64,000 nt of DNA from Liopterus haemorrhoidalis (taxonomy: Eukaryota > Arthropoda > Insecta > Coleoptera > Dytiscidae): contig OZ020611.1 in the NCBI GenBank assembly GCA_963971575.1, positions 48,380,007 to 48,444,006 on the forward strand, in the 5' to 3' direction. Position 1 is the first letter of the stretch, and each line of letters starts with the position of its first letter. Made by a program: the position numbers and the translations under genes. This document shows, piece by piece, positions 34,716 to 45,829 of this stretch. The notes below the pieces were generated by a model that was given only the letters and a program-made list of their open reading frames with translations, did not search any database and was not told the origin of the DNA.

Positions 34716-35244
34716 TTTGTACAGAAGTTTCACGCTAGTAATAAATATTAATAACATTTAAATAATAAGTTATGTTCAATTAAGAGTAATTAAAAATTAT
34801 TACTATGTAATCTTTGTTTTTTTGTTAACCACTCCGTTATTTAGCCTTTTCAATCGTAAGTATTTAGCGAAAAAGTCGCTACTTTCTGTTTCGATCAAAA
34901 TGTGAAAATTATCCCGGATTGAGGAAAAATTATTATAGTAAGTCTACCTATTATATAAATTAGTTCGATTGTGTGTATATACGCATTTACATATGTATGT
35001 TCCATGAAAACTAAAGAAAACTCTTTTCGTAGTACCATTGGTCCTCGAAAAATATAATGCAAATCCAATTGCAGTTCTCATTTGCCGATGCGTTCATATT
35101 TTTCATATGCTACAATTTTTAGCGTCTAATCCATCATATCTAATCCGCAACATTTTCCAGGACTGATGCGAGAGAAGCAATTCTAATCCGGGAATGTTCC
35201 GTATAATCCTGGACGTCTAGTCACTTTATAATATTAACTAAGAG

Positions 35245-36617
35245 AAAGCCCCGTCGTACAACGGGGTAAAAGTTATTACCAAATTAAAAATAAACTTTTG
35301 GTACAATATTAGAACAGTGGTGGCGTTTATTAGTCGTAACAAAATAATTATTGCCCCTACTTTTGAGTTTAATTTGTTAGGTGACATCCCTGAGGAGGTA
35401 ACGCTATTCAAAAATTCTATTGGATAGTTTTCTGTTCCTGAGGCGTCCTCAGTCGATTGAATCGATGCTAAGATAAGTTAAAGACTCGCCTTTCAAAAGG
35501 TTCAGAACCTCTTCGTTGAGGCTTGTAGCACATTCATTTCGGGGGCAAAAGATGGCATGGAATAGATAAGGACATCGGCGGCAGTCAAACTGCTTCCAAA
35601 TGTAGCCGATACTATTGATCCATTGATGATAAGCTTATCTGGCATTTCAATGATATCCTCTCCTAGACACGCGGGGCTCATAGGTGGCTACCTCTGCCTA
35701 TTAGGTAATCCGGCACTGGTGAAAAACCATTGGTACTGGAAGATATGCATACGATACCCTAAAAACCGAATTGTGTACAGCTGTAATAAAGGGGTAAACT
35801 GATAAAGTCATGTTTAAAACACACCCAGATATTGAAATTAAACTTAATCAAACAAACTTTATTTTCTTGTCCCATTTTCCGATCCTTCTGGGAAATAAAG
35901 TGCGGGACAAAAGTTTTTAGACAGAATTTGGGCAAATATAGTAAAAATATTTTTTTGCAAATATAAAATTTTGTTTGCCAATCTACGTGTCAATCGCTTT
36001 CATTTGATACCCGACTTATATTTTTATATAATATACCAGTGGTTCTTAACTTCTTTTAGATGACGGCACTCAAATGTAAAATATAAAAAATGCAAGGCGC
36101 CTTACTCTCATTTCTCTGTATGACAGCCGAATTAATTCTACGGAGTTCACCGTTCATATACTCACAGCAGGGTGTGGCGAAACCCTGGTAGAAAACCACT
36201 GGCGCAGGCAGATAGTCATACAAAACTCTAAAAATCGGATTGTGTTTTTCAGTAAAAAAACGCAAGTAAAAAAAAAAATACGCTATCATTCGGGTACAGA
36301 TTTCGGAGTAGATAATCAAAATTTCGGAAAACTAATAACAAGGTCGTGTTTAGGAGTTTCGAACACCCCCAGATATTGAATTTCAATTCAATCGAACAAA
36401 CTTAATTTTTTGTCCCATTAAGATAACATGGGAACTTTTTTTAGTAGCAGGCTCGCCCCCTTTTTGAATTTTCTAGGTTTACGATTTTTCTCATCTTAAG
36501 AATATTCCCAGGAAACCGCATGCCAAATTTCAACTTTCTAGGTCACCGGAAAGTACACAAAAAATCTCTGAAAGGACATATGACAGACACCTCAGGAATT
36601 TTATATATATAGATAAC
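35245..36617 (-). mobile_element. Helentron/Helitron-like element, candidate full length
   Basis: Read on the minus strand it starts at about 36617 with CTATATATATAAAATTC and TGTCTGTCATATG, and ends near 35245 with a hairpin (CCCCGTT, loop, ACGGGG) followed by CTTTCTCTTAG. A TATATATAAAA-type 5' end and a short GC-rich 3' hairpin before the terminus fit Helentron-like elements. TTTCATTTGATACCCG at 35998 and CAAATTTCAACTTTCTAGGT at 36524 are family blocks. No Rep/helicase frame is seen, so it would be non-autonomous. Confidence 0.5.
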
Positions 36618-36619
36618 AT

Positions 36620-37540
36620 TTAAATTTCCATAAAATTAATAAATAATCAGTTTGTAATTTGAACTCCTGTAGATGGCGTCACTACCGAAATACGTATAGA
36701 GTAATATTAAACTTATATTTGTGAAACTTACCGAGTGTTTTATTTATTAATTTTATATAAAATATGTTTTACCGAGAATACACGGACTCCTCTGTCAATT
36801 ATATTTAATTTTCCATTTTACTTTCGCATCAGCCCAATCCGAACTACAAGTACCTGCCTTAAATAAAAATTTAACGGAATAATCGGAAATTTCATAGTTT
36901 CCTCTGAACACAGGAAGGCAGATACATGTAATAGTATGATGAGAATGGTGCAGTGTGCAGTGAAAGCATACGAGCAGCTATGTGTTCGATGCTCATATGC
37001 AAAGCGTCAATGAATGAATTACAAGTTGTTTCAAGTGGCGTGTATCAGTGTCAGTGTGAATGAAAGTCGTATCTCAGGGAGGTCACACATCACCACGCGT
37101 CCTTACACGCATACACTTGCAATTACACACACACACACACACACACGCACACACCTATACATACACACCCCGCGGAAAATGAGACATATGTCTTGAATGT
37201 AAATGTCGTCGGCTTTAATTGGCGCGTCCGGTGTCTATAAGGCGTTTTTGCATCAGACGAAAAAATATTTGCGGTACTGCATTGGTATTAAATGCAACTT
37301 CTAGATCATTCATAAATACTTCTTATGACCTTCGTGTTTTTAGATACAATAAATGATGTTTTACATGGTATTTCCTGTATTGATTATGCCGAAGAAATTT
37401 AATAAATGTCCACCAATATAGTGGTATATAATTAGTTCGGTTTATATAAATTAAAAAATTTAATGTGGTCAACGTAATTAATCCCACCCAAGGGCTGCTA
37501 TACACCTAACGACCAATCGTAGCGATCTGAAACTGCTCAG
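36620..37540. other. No gene; short CA tract at 37122-37155
   Basis: Featureless apart from (CA)n and a CpG-containing stretch at 37040-37240. No splice-like or coding pattern that I could support. Confidence 0.45.
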
Positions 37541-37547
37541 TTAAGGC

Positions 37548-39184
37548 CAGTGGCGGCGTGTTATATTTGTCATTGGGTGGGCCAGTCCAACACCACCTAA
37601 AAAACATGTGTTTTATAGGTAGTGTTGGTCAGTCCGTTGTCATAAAATTTAACTTTAAAGTTATTTATTTATTAAAAACCTTTCTCGGATGAGTGATTAG
37701 GCCCTAATCATCATTAACTCTCTAAACAAATCATTCAATGCAACGAACTGTAAATTTAATAAAATAAAATATAGACTTAACTATAAAATAAATCATAACA
37801 ATAAAAAATAAAGGTGACAACGAGTCACCTGAGTCACTGACACCATGTAATTTTTATGTTCAACACCGAAATAACACGATTTCATTAAATATAACTTTTG
37901 CTGGTTACTACTTAAAGAGAAATTGGACTCGTCTGTCCTTTTGATTTGCGAATAATACAATAACTCTATGGTTGAAGTTGGGAATTTCTTTAATAACGTT
38001 TTTGTGAACAGAACACACAGCCAAAGAATTTAGACGATCTTGCCCCATAGAGTTTCTCAAAAATGTTTTAATTCTTTTCAGCGTGCTGAAACACCTCTCT
38101 GACTCAGCTGTTGTTACGGGTGTGGTTATTTTAAGAGGTTTTGAGGCTTCGGAAAAACTGTCAGTAAAATCATTTTCCACAAAAAAACTGAACAGATTGC
38201 TTATCTTTAATGTCATTAAATGTATCATTCCGATAGAGTACTGAAAGTTCATTAATTAATTTTTCTTATTAAAATGTGTTGTAGTTTGATGCAAAGTATT
38301 TGCTAGTGAAACTGGAAAATTGTTTCTGTAAGTCGAAAACATTTTTGGATCTACTATGGAAAAGCTGCCAAATATTTCAGATTTTTGAAAACGGTCTTTA
38401 AGCTGGTTTACAATAATATCACATACTTCTTTTGCACTGACAGATAGTTTTTCATGAAGTTGTTGCTTTTGACGTTTTACAGGGGGAGGGGAAGAATTTC
38501 TATTATGCTTCTCAACGTCCTTTCGAATCTCAGACATTGCCTTGTCAAAATGCTTGAATGCATTTGCAACATGAACGCTGTTTGAAGTTTGCTTTTGGAT
38601 CGTGTTATACATAATGTCAACATGTTTTAAGATATCACAGAAAAAATTCAAAAAGTTCCAGAAATCAAGTTTTTGCTCTAACGTTTTTCCTTAAACTATT
38701 TATTAAGAGAAACTTTTAATAAACTGTCGACTTCATTCATTTTGTAAACTATATAATACTAATGTTAAAACAAAACTAAACACTAACTTTTAGACAAACA
38801 TAAACATTTATGAAATTTCAAATAACGCAAAACGTTTCGTTTACAATATACAGTTAAAACACGGTTGCGGGCAAGACTGAACTGGCCCAAAGCTTATCCA
38901 TTTAAATGCAAACAACCCACAACTTTCGTTAGGTAGTCGGTTAGGCCTGGGCCAGGCGCTGACGGCCCAGTATTGCCATCTCAATTCTGTATTATTATTT
39001 AATATTATTAAGAAATGCCAGACGGCAGACGCTATAGCTATTTCTTATTAATATTAAATAATAACTTTATTTATTTAAATTATATTTATTATTATTCTAA
39101 AGATGAAATATTTAAAAAAAAATTCATTCAAAATATTGGTGAGTGCACCCCCCCCCCCGGTCCCTTAATGACGCGCCGCCACTG
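37548..39184 (-). mobile_element. hAT element with transposase remnants
   Basis: Ends CAGTGGCGGCGTGTTATA and (inward) CAGTGGCGGCGCGTCATTAA. The flanks GTTAAGGC (37540-37547) and ATTAAGTC (39185-39192) agree at 6 of 8 positions, so the insertion looks old. Length 1637 bp. A nested palindrome (TTATTTAATATTATTAAGAA and its complement) lies at about 38991-39064. Confidence 0.85.
37908..38651 (-). pseudogene. hAT transposase (ZMYM1-like group), C-terminal half
   Basis: Two minus frames in order. 38256-38651 (131 aa) holds FFCDILKHVDIMYNTIQKQT and AFKHFDKAMSEIRKDVEKHN. 37908-38252 (114 aa) holds ITTPVTTAESERCFSTLKRI, KTFLRNSMGQDRLNSLAVC. The last block is the hAT dimerisation motif (P.TTA..ER.FS.LK.IK..LR..M...RL..L). 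The first frame is rich in helices of the pre-dimerisation region. The N-terminus with zinc finger and the first catalytic residues are absent, and a frameshift separates the two parts. Confidence 0.85.
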
Positions 39185-39409
39185 ATTAAGTCAAAAATCC
39201 CTATTGTCTACACACGGCATAGGTATATCTGCGTCAATCATCAGTTCTCAGCAGACAATCCTGCGAGAAACATATCGTGGATGGATGATGAAGGGTTAGT
39301 GGTTCTGGGACTTATAATGTATACCTTTCGACTTGCAACATAGATCTTTCTCATGTCCATTGCATACTCTATAGTTTTAGACAAAAAATTTATTAATAAA
39401 AATTGTTCA

Positions 39410-41010
39410 GTATTTTAGTCCCAACACATTTAATTTTGAATAAAAAAATCCAGATTTGTTTGAAAAACAGCACAAAATATTTTTTGTATTTATATCTGAA
39501 AATAACAGTCAGAAAATTTCATTTTTGCCATGATCAAATTCGAAGGCTTCAACAGCTTCTTGAGGTAATGAAAATCGCTGTCCACGCATTTTTTGTTTGA
39601 CATTGGGGAACAAATAGTCGTTAGGAGATAAATCAGGTAAATACAGGCAATGAGACTTTAATTCGATGTTATTCTTCTTCAAATAATCAATTGTTTGACG
39701 TGCTGTGTGGGAGCTTGAATTGTCATGATGAAGAATTGTTATAATGTTTGTTTTTCCTGATTTTGTTGATAATTTCTGGCAAACAAATTGTTGTATACCA
39801 TTCAGCGTTAACTGTTTTCCGATCCAGTAAAGGAATGGTTGCGACATGTCCAGTACAACTATAGAAACAAGCGATCATTTTCTTGGAAGTATTTCGTGAA
39901 TGATCAACTTTTGTGGGTTTCAGTTCATCTTGGAAGACCCAAACAGTGGATTGTTGCTTAGTTTCCGGTTCGTATGAATAAACCAGGTTTCGTCACCTGT
40001 AACGATGATGTATACGGATTTTGTAGTGCCGAGATTGATTTTTTTTTAGCATTCCCTTACACCAATCAACACGAGCCTTTTTTTGATCTTCGGTCAAATT
40101 ATACGGAATCCATCGGGAACAGATCTTTTTTACAGCTAAATGTTCATGCAAAATCGAATGTATTGTAGACTGCGATATGCCAAAGGATGCCTCTATCTCA
40201 CGGTAAGTCACATGCCGATCTTCTTAAATCATTTTGCGCACAGCATCGATGTTTTTTTGAATCACAACAGATTTTGGTCGCCCTTCACGAGATTCATCAC
40301 TGACGGACGCACGACCACGACAAAATTCTGCAAACCAATTGTAAACAGTCTTTTCTGATGGTGCTTAATTACCAAAAGTTGAACAAAGCGAATCTATGAA
40401 TTGTTGTTGAGTTAGGCCTTTACTAAAATCGTAAAAAATTAACGAAAACCTTCACGAGTAATATCCATTTTTTCACAAACTTGTTTTTTTTAACGCTCAC
40501 TGTCAACAAACTACTATAGTCTATCTCAGAAAGAGCGATAATAATAAAATTTATTATTTGTAAAAAGTTATTGTTTTTTCACACAGAAGCGGCACACAAT
40601 ATATGAATAGTTCGAAACGAAATATTGTTAAGAAACAACCGAGTGTGCCGCACATCTTATATGGGAATACGAACTAGGGTTAAACACAATAGATCATACA
40701 AATTTTACCCTAAAATTTTTAAGAAAAATATGGTCACAGGCATGCGTTTAATGATATGATAAATATGGTCACAGGCGTGCGTTTAATGAAATGATGAATA
40801 GTAATATAGAAATACACAACACCAATTTAAACGTGTTTAAAATTTGCACGCTACGGGAAACTGCCTGACAAAAAGATTTATTACTATCGCTCTTTCTGAG
40901 ATAGACTATAGGTCAATTTATAAGCTGCCACTGATTTCACAATAAAAAATGTAAAATTTTACGAATATAGTAATGACACATTTCAATATTGCCATCTAGT
41001 GGTCGTTCAA
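39410..41010 (-). pseudogene. mariner (DD34D) transposase, nearly full length but broken
   Basis: On the minus strand from about 40470: MDITREGFR, LTQQQFIDSLCSTFG, APSEKTVYNWFAEFCRGRAS, VSDESREGRPKSV, then frame 40211-39993 MTYREIEASFGISQSTIHSI, CSRWIPYNLTEDQKKARVDW, then IVTGDETWF (first Asp), and frame 39847-39509 with ILHHDNSSSHTARQTIDYL (second Asp) and LPDLSPNDYLFPN (third Asp). All three catalytic Asp residues are kept, but stops and frameshifts break the gene several times. The terminal region to about 41010 is interrupted by the MITE at 40517-40908. Confidence 0.92.
40517..40908. mobile_element. TA-flanked MITE nested in the mariner end
   Basis: Ends TAGTCTATCTCAGAAAGAGC and its complement, continuing GATA, about 26 bp. 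TA is duplicated at 40515-40516 and 40909-40910. The related mariner end at 20990-21005 lacks it and shows the undisturbed join. Inside, AAATATGGTCACAGGC(A/G)TGCG is tandemly repeated (40728 and 40764). Confidence 0.92.
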
Positions 41011-42020
41011 TATCTCAATTTGAAACAAACAACGTTTTTGTTACCTCCTCAAATATTGCGTAATATTTTCTGACAAAATACTGGAAAACCCAATGAAAAA
41101 TATAACCTCGTAATGTATAATCGTATAACAATATTTGCCACAAAAATAGATCTCGTATTTCTATAAATAAAGCAACGGTCAATATACTGAATCAAAACAC
41201 GAGGTGAGCATATATTTCAAGAAGCTGCTATCATTCCAATATTCTAGCGCCCCGATGTCTCCCATAATCGAAGAGATTCACAGTAAGTTGAAGTATCCAC
41301 TAATGTCACCGCATTGTCACGTGTATCATCGGGTACCTATCGGGTATTTTTATAATCATCAATTTGATCGACTCTTTCAGGCCATACTATTGTTGACTGT
41401 ATGTGGAAGATCGCTAACGATCTTACTCGACAGCCGCTAATTAGAAGAATTTTAATTTTATTATATATTAGGAACTTGTTTTAATGTTAATGTATTGGGT
41501 TTTCGCGAAATGATTTGATCGATATTTTTATTCTATGGATAAGAAAAATTAATTAAATAAACTTTTTTACTTTTTATTGTCTCTTTCATGAGATAAGATA
41601 TTTTGTGTTCAAATATTTTAAACATATTATTTTTTACGATATAATTGAAAAATATGTTTTACAATTAAAAGAAACTAAAGTAAATGCCCAGAAGGATATG
41701 GCCATTTCAAAAGTAACTTTCGATAATGAATATTTTGTGATTCTGTCCTAAAATTAGATTATAAACTCAAATTGTCAAACTTTTTTTTTCAAACAAGATA
41801 TGCTCTAAATTAGCCATAAATACGAAAAATCCATAACATTATTAGTCATAATTTAGCCAAGAATTTGAAAAACAATTAATTTTGTCAAAAACATACAAAC
41901 ACTCTAGCAATATTTTCCAAAACCGTAATCTGATCAAAAAGTCCTTTCTCATGTTTCCGACTCAGATCAATTTACATTAGTTATAATTTTATTAGATTTT
42001 TAGTTTTAAGTTTTAAGTAT
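41010..42020. other. AT-rich stretch with Helentron-like scrap at 41900-42010
   Basis: The 41204-41440 frame (78 aa) has no recognised motif. AATCTGATCAAAA and GATCAATTTACATTAGTTAT at the right side belong to the dispersed family of 34195-34715. Confidence 0.45.
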
Positions 42021-42021
42021 T

Positions 42022-42824
42022 AGTTTGGATAAGTATTAATTTTTTGGGGTATGGGTCTAATAAAACTACGTTCTTTTCTTGTCAAATAGTTAAAACATAT
42101 TTTATTTGCTTACTACCCAGCAAACATTCAACTAACGGCCGAATGCTGGCAAACTGCTTTTATGCTGGTAAATTACTGGCACGAAAAGTAAGTGCAACGC
42201 CAGTATTAATAATGTACTTCACATTTGTATTTCGCATTCCGCCTATACGAAGTACTTTACCAGCATTTTATAAGCACTCTTCTTCACTCATACTTTTTAC
42301 TTAAAACCATCAGAAATAAATCTTGCAACTAATGCGATTATTTTGCACTTTACCGTTGCTGGGCCGGCAACTGATACATCAATGGACCAGTAACGGCCAT
42401 GGGGACACCGGGGTACTGGCCCATTACTTTCAATGCCGGGGAGTATGTGCTTTACCAGTACTGGCCCGTATAGAAATGTTTGCTGGGTAGTTTCAATTTG
42501 GATTCTTGTTTCTTCTCCATATTGAAGTTTGATGGTGTTGAAAAAGTTGTTGAATGACCCCATATCGATAAATTGTATAAATAGATTCTTTGACCGTATT
42601 AAATGGTTTGGATAAGTATTAATTTTTTGGGGTATCGGTCTAATAAAACTACGTTCTTTTCTTGTCAAACTTCAATATGGAGAAGAAACAAGAATCAAGA
42701 TCGAAACTAGTAAGCAAATAAAATATGTTTTAACTATTTGACAAGAAAAGAACGTAGTTTTATTAGACCGATACCCCAAAAAAATAATACTTATCCAAAC
42801 CATTTAATACGGTCAAAGAATCTA
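42022..42824. repeat. Three-copy inverted/direct repeat cluster
   Basis: GGATAAGTATTAATTTTTTG and the following ~55 bp occur at 42026, at 42610 (direct) and at 42737-42800 (inverted). The arms 42583-42669 and 42737-42824 form a palindrome with a 67-bp spacer. The right arm abuts the TA where the mariner at 42825 is inserted. Two open frames on opposite strands share their first ~29 residues only because of the palindrome; neither is a gene. Confidence 0.85.
42116..42487. mobile_element. MITE with CCCAGCAAACATT ends, copy 1
   Basis: Ends CCCAGCAAACATT and complement, flanked by TA (42114-42115, 42488-42489). The palindrome partner near 42700-42735 has the join CTTACTAGTTTC without the element, which is a built-in empty site. 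Copy 2 is at 48534-49188. TA targeting suggests Tc1/mariner-type mobilisation. Confidence 0.92.
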
Positions 42825-43730
42825 CAGGTGTCTCAAAAGAAATTTTATATTTATTTAGCTTACTGCGTGAACGCAACGTATCCGAGGGGCGCGGGGGTTT
42901 TGTCAATCGGTAGCCTGGCTCTTGGGAATTCAGTCGCTATGGAGCGTTTCTCGGGATCAGACCGCGCGTTATGCGTGCGAGAGTTTTACAAAAACGGTGA
43001 TTCGGTGACTGTAGCGCGTAGAAAATTCAGCAGTATTCGAGGTTTTCGCCACTTAAATGATGCGCCAAGCATTCCTCTCATTCGACATTGGGTTAAAAAG
43101 TTTGAAGAGACTGGTACAACGCTGGATAAATCAAAATTCGGGCGACCTAGGTCATCAAGAACGGTAGGAAACGTGGAGAATGTTAATCAGTCTGTTCGTG
43201 ACGACCCGAACCTTTCAATTCGGAGTGCTTTAAATGTGCATAGATCATCATTACATCGCATTATGCACAAAGACCTAAAGCTGCACCCCTACAAAATTCA
43301 ATTGGTGCAAGAATTAAAGCCCCAAGATGCCAGTCAGAGGCTTAATTTCGTAAATCAGGTGATTGAGGTGAGGTGACATAAACTGGCCTCCACGCAGTCC
43401 AGATTTAACTCCTATGGACTTTTTCCTATGGGGTTATCTTAAATCTAAAGTTTACGTCAATAAACCGACTTCACTGGCGCATTTGAAAGAAAATATCCGT
43501 CACGAAATGGCAGCCATCCCTGAGTCCACCTGCCGAGACGTCATAAGTAATTTTACTGTTCGATTAAATGAGTGCCGAGAACGCGAGGGTCTACATTTAG
43601 ACGATATTATTTTTAAGAAATAAATCCCCAAAAAGTGTATTTTAATAATTAATAAACATTTTTTCTATATACGGCTTACTTTTTTTTTTAATCGATCCAC
43701 TAAATATAAAATTTCTTTTGAGACACCTTT
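42825..43730 (+). mobile_element. mariner/Tc-like element with internal deletion
   Basis: TA flanks at 42823-42824 and 43731-43732. The ends share AGGTGTCTCAAAAGAAATTT and nine further bases. Contains both ends of its transposase gene joined by an internal deletion. Length about 906 bp. Confidence 0.9.
42943..43623 (+). pseudogene. Insect mariner-like transposase, catalytic core deleted
   Basis: The first frame, from ATG 42940-42943 region to 43376, reads MERFSGSDRALCVREFYKNG, WVKKFEETGTTLDKSKFGRP, SVRDDPNLSIRSALNVHRSS and LKLHPYKIQLVQELKPQDAS, which are the paired helix-turn-helix domains. It then jumps to WPPRSPDLTPMDFFLWGYLK (43393 on) and ends DDIIFKK at 43621. The region with the first and second catalytic Asp is missing; only the third (SPDL..MD) remains. 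Without the core it could bind ends but not cut. Confidence 0.9.
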
Positions 43731-43734
43731 TATT

Positions 43735-44250
43735 TATACAATTTAAGTATTAGATTTAAGGATTTGCGCAAACTGGCCCTTTTCAAGAAATGTTTGCTCA
43801 CCGCTGCTCTATAACAACTCTTCTAAAATACAATTATCCGAATTTTTTAATCAATTTGTCAAAAAAATCATCATATAAATCCTGAAATATTCCAAATGTA
43901 CAATTATGACAATCGTCGGACATAATTTTATTGACAAAAAACAATACAGCCAAGGGCTATGTGTAATAAGGCCTCCACCCTCTCCATAGCGTCAGATATG
44001 TGCGTAAACTAGTTTTAGAAACTTCATTCTTAACTTTTTATACTGTGGAATTTTTTAATTTGATTTTTGATGTATGCTTCCTGTCTGAAAAAAAATAAAA
44101 AAATAATCAGATCGATATTTTAAATTATAGGTATATACTGAATTATGAATAATTAGTTTGGAAAAAAGGTATTTTTATGTATACTGCCCAGTTTCATCAG
44201 CTTTCCTTTAATATTAAGCTTCCCCCTTATTTGATTGATTCTAATAATTG
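43735..44250. other. AT-rich stretch, nothing firm
   Basis: A diverged Helentron-like block (TCCTGAAATATTCCAAATGT) is at about 43885. Nothing else recognised. Confidence 0.45.
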
Positions 44251-44257
44251 TTGCGCA

Positions 44258-44548
44258 CAGGGCCGCCCCTAGCATTTGCGGGGCCTGGGGCAAACTGGAG
44301 TTGCGGGGCCCTAAAACTGGATTTGCGGGGCCCCATCTCTATACATATTGAATAACGATATTTTCTTTATTATTATTAACTATTAACAAAGTACTAATAC
44401 TTATATTCAATGAAAATATAAATTTTTTCTAACTATTTATAAAACTTGGAATAATATTTTGAATGTATTTTATTATTTTATTACTTGACGGTCGAAGCGC
44501 GGGGCCTGGGGCAGGTGCCCCACTTGCGCCCGCCTAGGGGCGGCCCTG
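44258..44548. mobile_element. Small hAT element with CAGGGCCGCCCCTAG ends
   Basis: Perfect 8-bp duplication GTTGCGCA at 44250-44257 and 44549-44556. Ends CAGGGCCGCCCCTAGC and complement of CAGGGCCGCCCCTAGG. GGGGCCTGGGGCA occurs inside both ends. 291 bp, no coding capacity. Confidence 0.95.
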
Positions 44549-44595
44549 GTTGCGCATACGCATTCATGAAAAATATACTTATATAATATATATAT

Positions 44596-45784
44596 AGTAA
44601 AGGTTATAGTTACTTTGCTATAATTCTTAGATAATCTTACTACACAATAACATAATGTTAAAACACTTATAATTATTCTAAATATATAAAATTAATGATT
44701 TAAAATAGTATTGTAATTGGCCATATATCCCATATCGATGGCATTTTTGCCCCATATGGTGGTATTTATGCCTCACTAAAATAATACATTTGATTTTGAC
44801 CAAAAATTTTAATATTTTTTTTTTAAATAACAATTAAAAATTACAATTTAATCAAAATTACAATTTATTATTATTTTTCTTACCGACTGCCAACATATAT
44901 ACGGAGTGGTCATACCGATTTTGACTATTTTTAGCATGATGTCTATTGGTCTGTGTGTCTGTCGGTCCATGGAGATGTGTAGAGCAATTTTGGCCAAACG
45001 GATTTTTATGAAACTTCATATTTAAGTTTTTGACATCAATGGCACTAGTTGTTCAACTTTTGGTACTAATCGGTCAACTATAAATGTAAGTTTACTCGTG
45101 TCGATTTTAAGATTTTTGCGAATATTTCGCAACAAAGAAAATTTTCTGAAACATCTATTCTACAATAATTACTATACAAGTAATAATTATCAACTTTTAT
45201 TTGAAACATTTTTTGATAGGACTTAATAAATTTTTAAAACTTTTCATATTTTTGCGACATTTTTTCCAAGTATCTATTTTGGCATAAATGTTGTTCTGTG
45301 TCCTTGGTAAAATGTTAGTATAAGATTATATATATATTTATATATATTTTATTATAAGATTATATATACAATGCCCGAGCCATATATCCCAAATTTATTG
45401 CGGCCTTGTATCCTTTTTCTATGGGATAGATACCCTATATGTTTATTTCGAACGTATACAATATTGAGCATTATTTTTTACTATAATGTGAGGTTAAGTG
45501 TCTTCTGATACCTAGTAATGAAACTAATTTTGTTAAAGTTATAGTTACGTCATAAAACCTTAAGACAAAATGTCGTAGCTATTGAAATACAACCACTCAT
45601 ATGATCACCTACCTTTACAATTTCATTTTTCATAAACTATTAACATTGATGATAATTTAACACATTTATTTCAGAACTGTGTTTCTCGTACAAACTGTCA
45701 GTACTGAAATGATACAAACACACAGCGTTATGGATATATGCGAAGTGGGGCGTTTATCCCACTGGGGCATCTATACCAACTTTA

Positions 45785-45786
<2 letters not shown>
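44596..45786. mobile_element. Possible element with AGTAAAG ends and CCCATAT motifs
   Basis: The left AGTAAAGGTTATAG and right (inward) AGTAAAGTTGGTATAG are similar, and both borders touch TA-rich DNA that would hide a duplication. ATATCCCATAT, GCCCCATATGG and TATCCCACTGGGGCAT motifs cluster inside both ends. A diverged Helentron-like piece (CAAACGGATTTTTATGAAAC) lies at 44995-45080 and a CTTTTATTTGA-type repeat at 45196. Confidence 0.4.

Positions 45787-45822
<36 letters not shown>
45786..45822. repeat. TA microsatellite
   Basis: (TA)n next to the LINE C-terminal fragment. Confidence 0.95.
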
Positions 45823-45829
45823 AAGTTTG

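Larger units (their letters stand above)
33489..35229. mobile_element. Possible composite element with ACGTCCCGG-type ends
   Basis: Left TTAGGCTTATCATACGTCCC followed by GG, and right (inward) AAGTGACTAGACGTCCAGG, are imperfect inverted repeats. TATAA lies at or next to each border. CCGGGA motifs continue inside, as in the element at 8271-8806. It contains a SINE-like block and a Helentron-like repeat, so it has been enlarged by nested insertions. Confidence 0.45.

Noticed and set aside
42297..42668. Minus-strand frame starting MTRKERSFIRPIPQK and its plus-strand twin at 42738
   Set aside because: The shared N-terminus is produced by the palindrome at 42583-42824, not by two related genes.
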